From Rhizobium sophorae (GTDB lineage Bacteria > Pseudomonadota > Alphaproteobacteria > Rhizobiales > Rhizobiaceae), in assembly GCF_013087515.1 (NCBI RefSeq), contig NZ_JABFCN010000005.1:1-64000 (forward strand): a stretch of 64,000 nt of DNA, in the 5' to 3' direction. A program made the position numbers and the translations under genes. A model generated the notes under the pieces. That model was not told the DNA's origin and ran no database searches. It saw nothing but the letters and a program-made list of their open reading frames with translations. Shown piece after piece: positions 16,658 to 27,233 of this stretch. Every line of letters starts with the position of its first letter. The stretch's first letter is position 1.

Positions 16658-16879
16658 TCAATATTGTCGAGCGTCGAATTCTTCAATCGTTTCCGGGTCC
16701 TGCTTATATTCCCATTGCACACCATTCAGCCGACGCCAGATTTGTCCCGACGGGTTTCGGGCGGCGGCGTCGACGAGTGGCACCGGCAGGAGTGTCTCGT
16801 GCTTGTGCCAGAGCGTGACGTCAGTGACGTTAGCCTGCTTGGGCTTCCGGAACAGGTTGAAAAGGAGCGCGAAGTCCAT
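16658..16879 (-). CDS. Small hypothetical protein
   Basis: A 73-residue protein, MDFALLFNLFRKPKQANVTD to a C-terminus TIEEFDARQY. The mix of a hydrophobic start, charged middle and WRRLNGVQWEYKQDPE segment looks coding. GGAG lies 12 bases upstream of the ATG at 16879, and TTG at 16906 is an alternative. The upstream DNA is AT-rich, as for a promoter. No family recognised. Confidence 0.45.
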   Translation of the reverse strand: MDFALLFNLFRKPKQANVTDVTLWHKHETLLPVPLVDAAARNPSGQIWRRLNGVQWEYKQDPETIEEFDARQY

Positions 16880-17091
16880 TGGCCGATTTTTCTCCAACGG
16901 ACTCAACTATAGGGGCATTTTAGGTACTTTCAAGTACCATAATTTTGAGAACCCAGCGCGCGGAAGATATCGGCACCACTGCTCACGAGGAGCATGCGTC
17001 ACCGATCGAACAAAGGTCAGCTAGGGGCCCGATTGCGAACGCAGCAAAGAGGCCTCTGAGGTAGCACAGACGTCTCCAATTCTAGAAGCGC

Positions 17092-17298
17092 CTACATATC
17101 CGCGTTGTCGTTGAACGGCAGTCCGCGAGTTCTCCATTCGTCCCTCAGTATATCTTCCAGGTCCTCGACGGTGAATTCGTCGAAGTTTGCCCAGAGCTGC
17201 ACGGCCAGCGCCTTCAAATTCGACGTTGTTTCTGGGTCAGCTTCGGCTGCCGCGGCAAGCCGATAGATTTCCTGGCGGAGTGCATCACCCTCTGTCAT
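17092..17298 (-). CDS. Small acidic hypothetical protein
   Basis: A 68-residue, acidic, helical protein (MTEGDALRQEIYRLAAAAEA, then LKALAVQLWANFDEFTVEDL and a tail with DEWRTRGLPF). ATG at 17298 has AGGAG four bases upstream. It lies just downstream of the DUF982 gene on the same strand, 62 bases away, so the two may be co-transcribed. Function unknown. Confidence 0.6.
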   Translation of the reverse strand: MTEGDALRQEIYRLAAAAEADPETTSNLKALAVQLWANFDEFTVEDLEDILRDEWRTRGLPFNDNADM

Positions 17299-17360
17299 GT
17301 CGCTCCTCATGGCACTGCGCCAGCGCCTCTGTTCAATGGCAGGCACGAATAAGGTAATCC

Positions 17361-17600
17361 CTAAGTTTGTCGCAGGATGCCGGCCTCCTTCGCCGCAGCC
17401 TCAAACGCAGCTCGCGCTTCCGCACCGGGAACAACACCATTCGCCGCGTCCAGGCATACCTTCCGCGCTGTCGCGTAGCTCTCGCTTCTATTGTCGGGCC
17501 AGGATTTCTTCAAGAATGCGACCGCCTCCCGAGCGCTCCTGATGACGTGAAAACGATCATCTATCTTCAATTCGACGTTCGCATCCCAGATGCTGATCAT
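17361..17600 (-). CDS. DUF982 protein
   Basis: A 79-residue protein with the DUF982 pattern: F-x-V-I-R-S-A-R-E-A-V-A-F-L, then W-P, then a cluster A-R-K-V-C-L-D-A-A and a final A-R-A-A-F-E-A-A-A-K-E-A. DUF982 is a small family largely restricted to Rhizobiales, often multicopy on plasmids, with unknown function. GGAGG sits seven bases before the ATG at 17600. A longer frame to 17819 is a shadow. Confidence 0.8.
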   Translation of the reverse strand: MISIWDANVELKIDDRFHVIRSAREAVAFLKKSWPDNRSESYATARKVCLDAANGVVPGAEARAAFEAAAKEAGILRQT

Positions 17601-17955
17601 GGCGTCCTCCGTGGGGCAGGCTTCCCACAAACGTATATTAGGAGGATCTGTTCCAAACGGACGATCCGGCCAGAATTTGGGCAGCAGCATGAGGCTCTTT
17701 CGTTTTACCCCACAACCGCTCGCGATAGCCGTCGCTGTTGCGCTGCGTCCTACCGCCGTGCTTCGAAGGCTTCGCCTTATCTTCGGTGAAGCGCCTTCGA
17801 TTCGGCTCTGAAGGTGCATTCAAGAAAATGGCGAAGGATGTCGATCCGGCCATGCGAGTCATGTCCCCAAATCGCAAAACGCCCCATCCCCACGCAAAGA
17901 GCCCCGCGGTTGTTGCCACCGCGGGGCTCCTTGACGCCTCACCCGGGAGAGGGGG
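17601..17955. other. Gap between accessory region and agp operon
   Basis: No gene is supported. It contains the operon terminator at 17899-17929 and marks the change from the pseudogene-rich region on the left to intact, well-packed operons on the right. Confidence 0.5.
17899..17929 (-). terminator. Terminator of the alpha-galactoside operon
   Basis: A perfect 11-bp stem, GAGCCCCGCGG and CCGCGGGGCTC, with a nine-base loop lies 27 bases beyond the last gene stop. Read on the minus strand it is followed by TTTGCG, a short T-run, which fits rho-independent termination. Confidence 0.75.
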
Positions 17956-19326
17956 TCAGGCGGCCTGCACCTTGCGGGCCGTGCGTGCCCATTCGGGCAG
18001 CCAGTCGCCGTGGGTAGCGAGCAGATCATCGACCAGCGACCAGATCTGGTCGAGGTCGAGTTCGGCTGCCGTATGCGGGTCCATCATCGCGGCGTGATAG
18101 ATGTGCTCGCGATTCTCGGTCATCAGCGCCTGCACCGTCAGCTCCTGCACGTTGATATTGGTGCGGATCAGCGCGGTCAGCTGCGGCGGCAGGTCGCCGA
18201 TGAAGGTCGGCTGGATGCCGGAGGCGTCGACGAGGCAGGGCACTTCGGCAGCGCAATTGGCAGGCAGCGAGGTGATGCAGCCATTGTTGCGTACATTGCC
18301 GTAGATCACTGAGGGCTCGCCGGTCCAGACCGAATTGATGATCGAGGAGGCATATTCCTTCGACGGCTTGACCTCGATCTTGTCGGCCGAACGATAGGCC
18401 TCCGCCTGGCCTTTCCAGCGCTCGATCTGCTCGATGCAGCGCTTCGGATATTCATCGAGCGGAATGCCGAATTTCTCGATCAGGTCCTCGCGGCCCTCCT
18501 TGATGAAATAGGGCGTGTATTCGGCGAAATGCTCCGAGCTTTCGGTGACGAAATAGCCGAGCCGCGTCAGCATCTCGTAGCGCACCTTGTTCGGGCAGCG
18601 CGGGTTCCAGCCGGGCTTCGGCGCCCTGCCCTCGCGGTAGCCGCGCACGAGATCGGGATAGAGGTCGCGGTAGGACCCGTCAGCCTGGCGATGCTCGAAT
18701 TTGAGATAGAAGGCCATGTGGTTGATGCCGGCCGCCCGGTAACGGATTTCCTCGTAGGGAATGTCGAGGTCGTGGGCCAGTTCCATTGCCGTGCCCTGCA
18801 CCGAATGGCAGAGGCCGACCTGGCGGATGGTCGGATATTTCGCGGCGATTGCCCAGGTGTTGATCGCCATCGGGTTGACGTATTGCAGCATGATCGCCTC
18901 GGGGCAGACGGCGAGCATATCCTCGCAGACCTTCCAGAGATGCGGCACGGTGCGAAGCCCGCGCATGATGCCGCCGACGCCGAGCGTATCGGCGATCGTC
19001 TGGCGCAGCCCGTATTTCTTCGGCACTTCGAAATCGGTGACCGTGCAGGGCTCATAACCGCCGATCTGGAAGGCGACGACGACGAAATCGGCGCCCGCAA
19101 GCGCCTTGCGCTGGTCGGAATAGGTCTCGGCCTTCGCCTTCACGCCGAGCGTCGAGATCAGCTTGTTGACGACGACGGCGCTTTCTTCCAGCCTTTGCGG
19201 GTTGAGATCCATCAGGGCGATCGTCGCACCCGACAGGGCCGGACGCTGCAACACGTCGCCGACGATGTTCTTCATGAAGACGGTGGAGCCTGCTCCGATG
19301 AACGTGATTTTGGGATTTGCTGCCAT
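17956..19326 (-). CDS. melA: GH4 alpha-galactosidase
   Basis: A 456-residue glycoside hydrolase family 4 enzyme. The family cleaves alpha-galactosides by an NAD-dependent oxidation-elimination route with Mn2+. Seen are the Rossmann start ITFIGAGSTVFMKNIVG, the substrate/metal region QYVNPMAINTWAIA, the metal-ligand Cys in VGLCHSVQGTA and the His in GINHMAFYLKF. There is no signal peptide, so it acts on imported melibiose/raffinose-type sugars in the cytoplasm. ATG at 19326 has GGAGG five bases upstream; a start at 19341 has no such site. It is the last gene of the operon, 22 bases after the ATPase, and corresponds to an agaL gene of the Sinorhizobium agp locus (numbering uncertain). Confidence 0.92.
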   Translation of the reverse strand: MAANPKITFIGAGSTVFMKNIVGDVLQRPALSGATIALMDLNPQRLEESAVVVNKLISTLGVKAKAETYSDQRKALAGADFVVVAFQIGGYEPCTVTDFEVPKKYGLRQTIADTLGVGGIMRGLRTVPHLWKVCEDMLAVCPEAIMLQYVNPMAINTWAIAAKYPTIRQVGLCHSVQGTAMELAHDLDIPYEEIRYRAAGINHMAFYLKFEHRQADGSYRDLYPDLVRGYREGRAPKPGWNPRCPNKVRYEMLTRLGYFVTESSEHFAEYTPYFIKEGREDLIEKFGIPLDEYPKRCIEQIERWKGQAEAYRSADKIEVKPSKEYASSIINSVWTGEPSVIYGNVRNNGCITSLPANCAAEVPCLVDASGIQPTFIGDLPPQLTALIRTNINVQELTVQALMTENREHIYHAAMMDPHTAAELDLDQIWSLVDDLLATHGDWLPEWARTARKVQAA

Positions 19327-19348
19327 TATAACCTCCGGCATTCGGCAA

Positions 19349-21016
<1,668 letters not shown>

Positions 21017-21026
21017 CTTCATCACC

Positions 21027-22163
21027 TCAATAAGGATCGACCGCGTCGCGCAATCCGTCGCCGAGCGCATTGAATGCGAAGACGGTGACGAGCACGAAGC
21101 CGACGGGGGAGAGAATCCAGGGATAGGAGCCGATCACCGAATAGGTCGCCGTATCCTGTAGCATCAGCCCCCAGGAGATCAGCGGCGGCTTGACGGCGAA
21201 GCCGAGGAAACCGAGAAAGGATTCCAAGAGCACGACGCTCGGTATGTGCAGCGTCACCGCGACGATGACATGGCTCATCACATTCGGGAAAATGTGCTGC
21301 ATGATGATGCGTGTATCGGTGGCGCCGACGGCCATTGCCGCCCTGACATAATCGATGCGGGCGAGCGCCAAGGTCTTGCCGCGCACCTCGCGCGACATCT
21401 GCGCCCAGCCGAGCGCCGACATCACGGCGATGACGAAGGCAAGGAAGACATTGGTCGGCGCCGTCACCGGGATCAGCGAGGTCAGCGCCAGATAGAGCGG
21501 CAGTTGCGGGAAGGCGAGCACCAGTTCGACGAAACGTTGCAGCCAGACATCAAATGTGCCGCCGAAATAGCCCGACACCATGCCGACGGTCGTGCCGATG
21601 ATGGTGACGATGAAGACCACCGTCAGGGCAATCGTCAGCGAAATGCGCGAGCCGATGATGGCGCGCGACAGCACGTCACGGCCGAACTTGTCGGTGCCGA
21701 GGAAATGCACCGGCTGGCCGTCGGTCGAGCCGAAGAAGTGCCGGTTGGCCGGGATCAGGCCGAGGAGCCGATATTCGGCGCCCTTGACGAAGAAGCCGAG
21801 CAGCCGCGGGTTGTCGTAGTCGACGCCGACGATCGGCTGGAAGGTGACCGGGTCGAGCTCTTCGGAATCCGACAGCGCATAGACGCGCGGCTGGAAGACG
21901 AAATTGCCGTCCTTGTCGTGGAAGCTCATCATCTGCGGCGGCGCGAAGCCGACATCGGTCGCCTTCGGGTCCATCGGCGCAAAGAAATCGGCAAAGATCG
22001 CCATGACGAGCAGGAGCACGACGAGCACCAGCCCTGCCATGCCGGTCCAGGAGCGCCTCAGCCGGCGCCAGACAAGGGCGATATAGCTCTCATGCCCGCG
22101 CGATTGTTTTTTGGTCTCGATGTCGGTTGTCGGCGGCGTTGCAGAAGAGTCGAAAGCCAACAT
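21027..22163 (-). CDS. agpC: ABC importer permease, OppC/DppC type (AgpC-like)
   Basis: A 378-residue inner-membrane permease. After a cytoplasmic N-terminus comes a first membrane segment (AGLVLVVLLLVMAIFADFFA), a long periplasmic insert typical of this subgroup (about residues 60-160), then ISLTIALTVVFIVTIIGTTV and the remaining BPD transport core with the cytoplasmic EAA-like loop (ALARIDYVRAAMAVGATDTR). ATG at 22163 follows the agpB stop by one base, and GGAGGA sits inside the end of agpB, so the two are translationally coupled. Confidence 0.9.
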   Translation of the reverse strand: MLAFDSSATPPTTDIETKKQSRGHESYIALVWRRLRRSWTGMAGLVLVVLLLVMAIFADFFAPMDPKATDVGFAPPQMMSFHDKDGNFVFQPRVYALSDSEELDPVTFQPIVGVDYDNPRLLGFFVKGAEYRLLGLIPANRHFFGSTDGQPVHFLGTDKFGRDVLSRAIIGSRISLTIALTVVFIVTIIGTTVGMVSGYFGGTFDVWLQRFVELVLAFPQLPLYLALTSLIPVTAPTNVFLAFVIAVMSALGWAQMSREVRGKTLALARIDYVRAAMAVGATDTRIIMQHIFPNVMSHVIVAVTLHIPSVVLLESFLGFLGFAVKPPLISWGLMLQDTATYSVIGSYPWILSPVGFVLVTVFAFNALGDGLRDAVDPY

Positions 22164-22164
22164 C

Positions 22165-23172
22165 TCAGGCTCCTCCATATTGGCGGACGCGGGGATCGAG
22201 CAAAGCGAGCAGCATGTCGGCGATGATGTTGCCGACGATCAGCGTCGCCGACAGCACCATCATGAAGGTAGCGGTGACATAGACGTCGCCGACCGCCATC
22301 GAGCCGACGATCGCCGGGCCAACGGTCGGCAATGCGAAAATGATCGCGGTCTCGATCTCGCCGGTCAGCATATAGGGCAGCACGACGCCCTGGTACATCA
22401 CCAGCGGGTGCAGCGCATTCGGCACCGCATGGCGCATGACCACGGCTGCGCCGGAAAGCCCCTTGGCCTTGGCCGTCTCGACATATTGGGCATTCAGCGT
22501 ATCGAGCAGATTGCCGCGCATGACGCGCATATTGTAGGCGAGCCCACCGAAGGTGGCGATCGCGACGACCGGCCAGACATGGTGGACGAGATCGACGAAC
22601 TTCGCCCACGACCAGGGCGCGCCGCCATATTGCGGCGAGAAGAAGCTGCCGATTTCGGAGACGTTAAGCTGGAAAACCAGGAGATAGACGATGATCAGCG
22701 CCATCAGGAAGCGCGGCACCGTCATGCCGAGGAAGGAAATCCCCGAAAGCAGGCTGTCGATCCAGCTATATTGGCGCGTTGCCGCCCAGATGCCGAAACC
22801 GATGCCAAGCACCGAGGCGAAGAGGTGGCAGACGAGCGCCAGAAGCAAGGTCCGCGGCAGGCGTTCACCGACGACATCGGCGACCGGCTTGTTGTAGAAC
22901 ATGCTGTAACCGAAATCGCCGCGCGTCACGATCCCGCCGATCCAGTTGACGTATTGGACGACCAGCGGCTTATCGAGGCCATGTTCGACCCGGTAGAGCT
23001 GCGCCTGCGCTTCGGCCTGGGCATAGGACGCACCGCCTTGGTTGATCAGCTGGGAGCGGATGTAATCGGCGTAGTCGCCGGGCGGGGCCTGGATAATCGC
23101 GAAAGTCACCACGCTCAGGATGAAGAGAATGGGGATCGCAGAGGCTATGCGCACGAGCAGGAATCGTAACAT
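22165..23172 (-). CDS. agpB: ABC importer permease, OppB/DppB type (AgpB-like)
   Basis: A 335-residue permease starting MLRFLLVRIASAIPILFILS, the classical OppB N-terminal membrane segment, with GDFGYSMFYNKPVADVVGER and the EAA loop YVETAKAKGLSGAAVVMRHA. The ATG at 23172 is preferred because the family starts there; AGGAG lies 14 bases upstream. An in-frame ATG at 23235 would add 21 non-conserved residues and sit against a hairpin. It follows the binding-protein gene after 173 bases that contain two palindromes. Confidence 0.88.
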   Translation of the reverse strand: MLRFLLVRIASAIPILFILSVVTFAIIQAPPGDYADYIRSQLINQGGASYAQAEAQAQLYRVEHGLDKPLVVQYVNWIGGIVTRGDFGYSMFYNKPVADVVGERLPRTLLLALVCHLFASVLGIGFGIWAATRQYSWIDSLLSGISFLGMTVPRFLMALIIVYLLVFQLNVSEIGSFFSPQYGGAPWSWAKFVDLVHHVWPVVAIATFGGLAYNMRVMRGNLLDTLNAQYVETAKAKGLSGAAVVMRHAVPNALHPLVMYQGVVLPYMLTGEIETAIIFALPTVGPAIVGSMAVGDVYVTATFMMVLSATLIVGNIIADMLLALLDPRVRQYGGA

Positions 23173-23238
23173 CAGACGGTTCGCTTCTCCTTGCCGCCAG
23201 TCGCTCCTTGTCAGCGCGGCCGGCTTGTTGGTCATATC

Positions 23239-23314
23239 AGGCCGCGCGCCACGCGCGGCCTGAATTTCACTTCAGCTGGGAGGGAACTCTCCAGCGTCGC
23301 ATCACATGCGACGC
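23239..23314 (-). repeat. Two palindromes between agpA and agpB
   Basis: Hairpin 1: GCGTCGCAT at 23294-23302 and ATGCGACGC at 23306-23314, three-base loop, flanked by GCTTTGGCTCTTTG, a known style of Rhizobium intergenic repeat. Hairpin 2: AGGCCGCGCG at 23239-23248 and CGCGCGGCCT at 23252-23261, three-base loop. Neither has a T-run. Position after a binding-protein gene suggests transcript end protection or partial attenuation (inference). Confidence 0.7.
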
Positions 23315-23345
23315 GCTTTGGCTCTTTGTGTCCTGATGACAGGCA

Positions 23346-25433
23346 TCAGTTGATCGGGCCCTTTTCGCCGGGCTTGCCAGGCAGCTGTTCGGGGAACAGC
23401 TCGTATTTGCCCTGCTTGTCGGCGGCCACCCACAGGCGTTCGCGGATCACCGAATCTTCAGCCCAGTTGAACATCATGATCGGCGTACCCTGGGGCACGT
23501 TGGAGAACCGCTTGTTGACGATCAGGGCGCCCGGATATTCCGTCAGGCCGACGGTGTTGACGTGCTCCGTCGAGATCTTCTGATACTGCTTCATCAGATC
23601 GACGCGCTCTTCGTTGTTCTGGCTCGTCCTGAACTTGTTGACGACGTCGACAAGCTCCTTTTCGAATGGCATCAGATCGAGCTGATCATCCTTGCCGGCG
23701 CGATGGTGCCAGCTGGTGCGCGGACCGACAGGCGCAAGCTGTTCGGTATTCTGCACCACCGACGACAGCTCCGTCGTGTTGCGCTGGATCAGCCAGTCGA
23801 AGCGGCCGGCATAATGGGCGTCGTCACGCTTGGCACCGTCGAGCGCGTTGATGACGATCTTCAGCCCGAGTTTCTCCATCTGGCCGACGACACCTTCGGC
23901 AAGGCTCTTGTCGGTCGTGTACTGATTGTTGATCAGCATGACGATTTCGACATCCTTGCCGCCGAGCGTCCCGGCCGGGAAGTTCACGATGCCGTTGCCG
24001 TCGGTGTCCTTGAGACCGGCTTTGGCGAGTTCCGCCTTGGCGCCCTCAAGATCAAAGGGGTAGTAGACCGTCGAGTTGCGGTCGTAGAAGCTGGTGCCGG
24101 AGGAGAGCCCACCGGGATAGATCGCGGTGAACGGTCCCTTGACCAGCGAGTCGCCGATTGCCTTGCGGTCGAGCGCCATGGTGACGGCCTTGCGGAAGTC
24201 CTCGTTGCGGTTCAGCTCGCGGATCGCTTCACCGCGCTCGTCCGGGCTGCCCCAGCCGTTGGCGGAGAAGTTCATGCGGAGATTGTAGCCGATGAGGCGC
24301 GGGCCGAAGGCAAGCCGGGCGGGCGCCGTTTCTTCCGCGGCACGCTTCAGCGAGGCGACGAAGTTTTCCGGCTGCTCGAGGTTCGAGAAATCGGCGGATC
24401 CTGCCACGGCCTGAACGTCACGATCGGCCCAGGTCGAGAGCTTGTAGTGCAGCTCGTTCAGATAGGGCAGCTGATCGCCCTTCTCGTCGACCTTCCAGTA
24501 ATAGGGGTTGCGGCGCATGACGATGATGTCGTCCGGGCGATATTCGACCGGTACCCAGGCGCCCATGACCGGCATGTTCATGAACTCGGGCGGGAAGGCG
24601 TTCTTGAACTGGTCGTAGGTGTTCTTCGAATATTTCGGATGCTTCGGCTTCAGGATGTGCGACGGACCCGGGCAGAAATTCGGGTATGACATCGTGTAGA
24701 GATATTGCTTCGGGAAGGCTTCCTTGAAGGTCCATTCGACGGTGTAATCGTCGACCTTCTTCAGCGTCGTCCCGGCGCCGAAGGCTTCCGGCGAGGCGCC
24801 GCCGCCGAGCGGCGAGACGTTCGGGTCGATGACTTCGTCGTCCCAGTAGAACATGATGTCGTCGGCATTGAAGGGCGCGCCGTCGGACCATTTGGCGCCT
24901 TCGATCAGGTGCATGGTCAGCTTATGGCCGTCTTGCGACCAATCCCAGCTCTTGGCGAGGTTCGGCAGCGGCTCGGTGTCGGAGGCCTGCACCTGGAACA
25001 GCGGCGCGGTGCGCGTCAGGCATTCGGAAAGGCCGATATCGATGCCGCCCCAGCCCTGCGTCTGGCCGGCGCCATAGTTCCAGCCTTCCGGCCGTCCGCC
25101 GATGACGTGGCGCATCGTATCGCCGTAGACACCGATGCCGTCTGGCATATTGCCTGTCTTGAAGACCAGCGGCTCCTTCGGCAGCCGGTCCTTGACCGGC
25201 GGCAGCTTGCCGGTGGCGACGAAGTTTTTCGTGACCCAGTCGGGCTCATGATATTCGGGCAGCGCCTTGAACTCCAGGATGGAGTCACGCGCCACATAGT
25301 TGATCTTGCCTTCGGCGGGGAAATCCGCCGGCTGCGGTGGAATGGTTGGCTCGGAGGCATAGGCATTCAGCGCCGCGGCTGAGACGCTGAGCGCCAGTCC
25401 GGCCAGAATGCCTGCGTTACGGAAATTCATCAT
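23346..25433 (-). CDS. agpA: Periplasmic alpha-galactoside-binding protein (AgpA-like, SBP_bac_5)
   Basis: A 695-residue oligopeptide-type solute-binding protein. It has a Sec signal peptide (NAGILAGLALSVSAAALNAYAS) and the family 5 blocks PLFQVQASDTEPLPNLAKSW, then GAKWSDGAPFNADDIMFYWD and NEDFRKAVTMALDRKAI. It is longer than ordinary DppA/OppA (about 540), as known for the AgpA group. Rhizobial AgpA binds melibiose/raffinose-type sugars despite the peptide-binding fold. The ATG at 25433 follows GGGAGAAACG. Second gene of the operon, 124 bases after the first GH4 gene. Confidence 0.9.
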   Translation of the reverse strand: MMNFRNAGILAGLALSVSAAALNAYASEPTIPPQPADFPAEGKINYVARDSILEFKALPEYHEPDWVTKNFVATGKLPPVKDRLPKEPLVFKTGNMPDGIGVYGDTMRHVIGGRPEGWNYGAGQTQGWGGIDIGLSECLTRTAPLFQVQASDTEPLPNLAKSWDWSQDGHKLTMHLIEGAKWSDGAPFNADDIMFYWDDEVIDPNVSPLGGGASPEAFGAGTTLKKVDDYTVEWTFKEAFPKQYLYTMSYPNFCPGPSHILKPKHPKYSKNTYDQFKNAFPPEFMNMPVMGAWVPVEYRPDDIIVMRRNPYYWKVDEKGDQLPYLNELHYKLSTWADRDVQAVAGSADFSNLEQPENFVASLKRAAEETAPARLAFGPRLIGYNLRMNFSANGWGSPDERGEAIRELNRNEDFRKAVTMALDRKAIGDSLVKGPFTAIYPGGLSSGTSFYDRNSTVYYPFDLEGAKAELAKAGLKDTDGNGIVNFPAGTLGGKDVEIVMLINNQYTTDKSLAEGVVGQMEKLGLKIVINALDGAKRDDAHYAGRFDWLIQRNTTELSSVVQNTEQLAPVGPRTSWHHRAGKDDQLDLMPFEKELVDVVNKFRTSQNNEERVDLMKQYQKISTEHVNTVGLTEYPGALIVNKRFSNVPQGTPIMMFNWAEDSVIRERLWVAADKQGKYELFPEQLPGKPGEKGPIN

Positions 25434-25556
25434 CGTTTCTCCCTCTTGTTCCGGAGCACGGCTCACGCGGCTCCTTTTCCTCGAACGACATGAAAGCGGG
25501 TCTGACGCCATGGATTTCCCTCCCGGAAACCCATGACGACCCATCCTTCAAGAACA

Positions 25557-27023
25557 TCAGACGGCCTGTTTCAGCGCCGCCTTTTCCGCGCGCAGCTCCT
25601 CGATCGAGCGAACGTTGCGGCGTGCGGCCCCCGCCCAGTCGCGGGTCTGCACCTTCGATTTCGACAGCCGCTCCTTGGCGGCAGGCACGGCATGCGCATA
25701 TTGCGGCAGCCAGCGGGCCTGGGCAACGACCATCTCGTCAACCATCTGCCAGACCTCTTCCGGCGTCGAGACGGCACCGACCAGCGGGTCGTGCAGCACG
25801 GCAAGCTTCAGAAGGTCGATGTCGCCCGATATCGCCGCATGCACCGACATGCGCTGGACGTTGATCGAGGAAATGCAGGTGGCCGCGCAAGCTTCCGGCA
25901 GGGTGACGCCCGAGACCATGTTGATGCCGAAGCGATCGACGAAGCCCGGCGATTCGATGATCGCATCGGACGGCAGGTTGGTGATGACGCCATTGTTTTT
26001 GACGTTGAAATGGCCGCGATAGACCCGGTTCGTTTCCAGCGCCTCGAGGATATGGCTTGCATGTTCGTTCGAGCGCTTGGCAGGATCGATCGGTTTCGCA
26101 GCGGATTCCAGGAATTGCGGATATTCCGTCTCGAACCAATTACGCGTTTCGGTGGAATGGCGGAGATAGCCGCCGGTCTCACCATGGATCCAGTCGGACA
26201 TGTCGATCCAGCGGGTGATTTCATCCGGCCGCTTGCGATACCAGGGCAGGTATTCCGAGAGATGGCCGTTGCTTTCGGTGGAATAGACGCCGAAACGCTT
26301 CAGCACGTCGATGCGCAATTTCTCCTGCTGCGAATAGACCGGATGCGCTTCGAAGGCGGCAATCAGCTCGTCCTTGCCGATCCTGCGGCCGTTTAGGCGC
26401 AGGTCGATGAACCAGGTCTGGTGGTTGATGCCGGAGCAGATATAGTCGAGCTCGCTCAGCGACTTTGCGCCGAGCACCTCGGCAATCTGTTCGGCGCCAT
26501 GCTGGACACCGTGGCAGAGACCGACGGTATCGACCTTGCCATATTCGATCGCCGCCCAGGTGTTCATCGCCATCGGGTTGGCATAGTTCAGGAATTTCGC
26601 GCCGGGCTCGGCGACCTCGCGGATATCCTTGCAGAAGTCGAGGATGACCGGGATGTTGCGCTGGCCGTAGAGAATGCCGCCGGCGCAGATCGTATCGCCG
26701 ACGCACTGGTCGATGCCGTATTTCAGCGGGATTCTGATATCATCGGCATAGGCCTCGAGCCCGCCGACCCGGACGCAGCTGATGATGTAGCGCGCGCCTT
26801 CCAGCGCCTGGCGACGGTTGGTCGTCGCCGTCACCTTCGTCGGCAGCCCATTCGCCTCGACGACGCGGTCGAGGATCGCCTTGATCATTTCGAGATTATG
26901 TTCGCTGAGATCCGTCAGCGCGAATTCGATGTCGCGAAACTCGGGAACGCACAATATATCGGTGAATAGCTTCTTGGTGAAACCGACGCTGCCAGCACCG
27001 ATGATAGCGATTTTGAAACTCAT
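25557..27023 (-). CDS. GH4 alpha-galactosidase, first gene of the agp operon
   Basis: A 488-residue GH4 enzyme: MSFKIAIIGAGSVGFTKKLF as the NAD-binding start, NYANPMAMNTWAAIEY, the Cys-containing GLCHGVQHGAEQ and the His-containing CSGINHQTWFIDLR. It differs clearly from the second GH4 enzyme of the operon, so the two probably split substrates or product steps. The ATG at 27023 follows GAGGTGAAGATC. It is divergent from the AraC-type regulator, with about 210 bases of shared promoter. In Sinorhizobium the two enzymes are agaL1 and agaL2; which is which I cannot assign. Confidence 0.92.
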   Translation of the reverse strand: MSFKIAIIGAGSVGFTKKLFTDILCVPEFRDIEFALTDLSEHNLEMIKAILDRVVEANGLPTKVTATTNRRQALEGARYIISCVRVGGLEAYADDIRIPLKYGIDQCVGDTICAGGILYGQRNIPVILDFCKDIREVAEPGAKFLNYANPMAMNTWAAIEYGKVDTVGLCHGVQHGAEQIAEVLGAKSLSELDYICSGINHQTWFIDLRLNGRRIGKDELIAAFEAHPVYSQQEKLRIDVLKRFGVYSTESNGHLSEYLPWYRKRPDEITRWIDMSDWIHGETGGYLRHSTETRNWFETEYPQFLESAAKPIDPAKRSNEHASHILEALETNRVYRGHFNVKNNGVITNLPSDAIIESPGFVDRFGINMVSGVTLPEACAATCISSINVQRMSVHAAISGDIDLLKLAVLHDPLVGAVSTPEEVWQMVDEMVVAQARWLPQYAHAVPAAKERLSKSKVQTRDWAGAARRNVRSIEELRAEKAALKQAV

Positions 27024-27233
27024 GATCTTCACCTCGACCCAATCGAATGCTAAGGAAAAGAAGGCCATGGAGGATCAGGCCGCATGCTGACGCATGTGGC
27101 TGAAAACGCCGTAAAATCTGCCTTTTTCCTCCCGGCCGCTCTGTCGGCCGTGGTCTCTTCCTCTTGTCGGTCGGGATTATGCCCGAAATCGACAGGGCGA
27201 CCAGAGAAGGATTATGCTTTCAGGGGTAATTTT

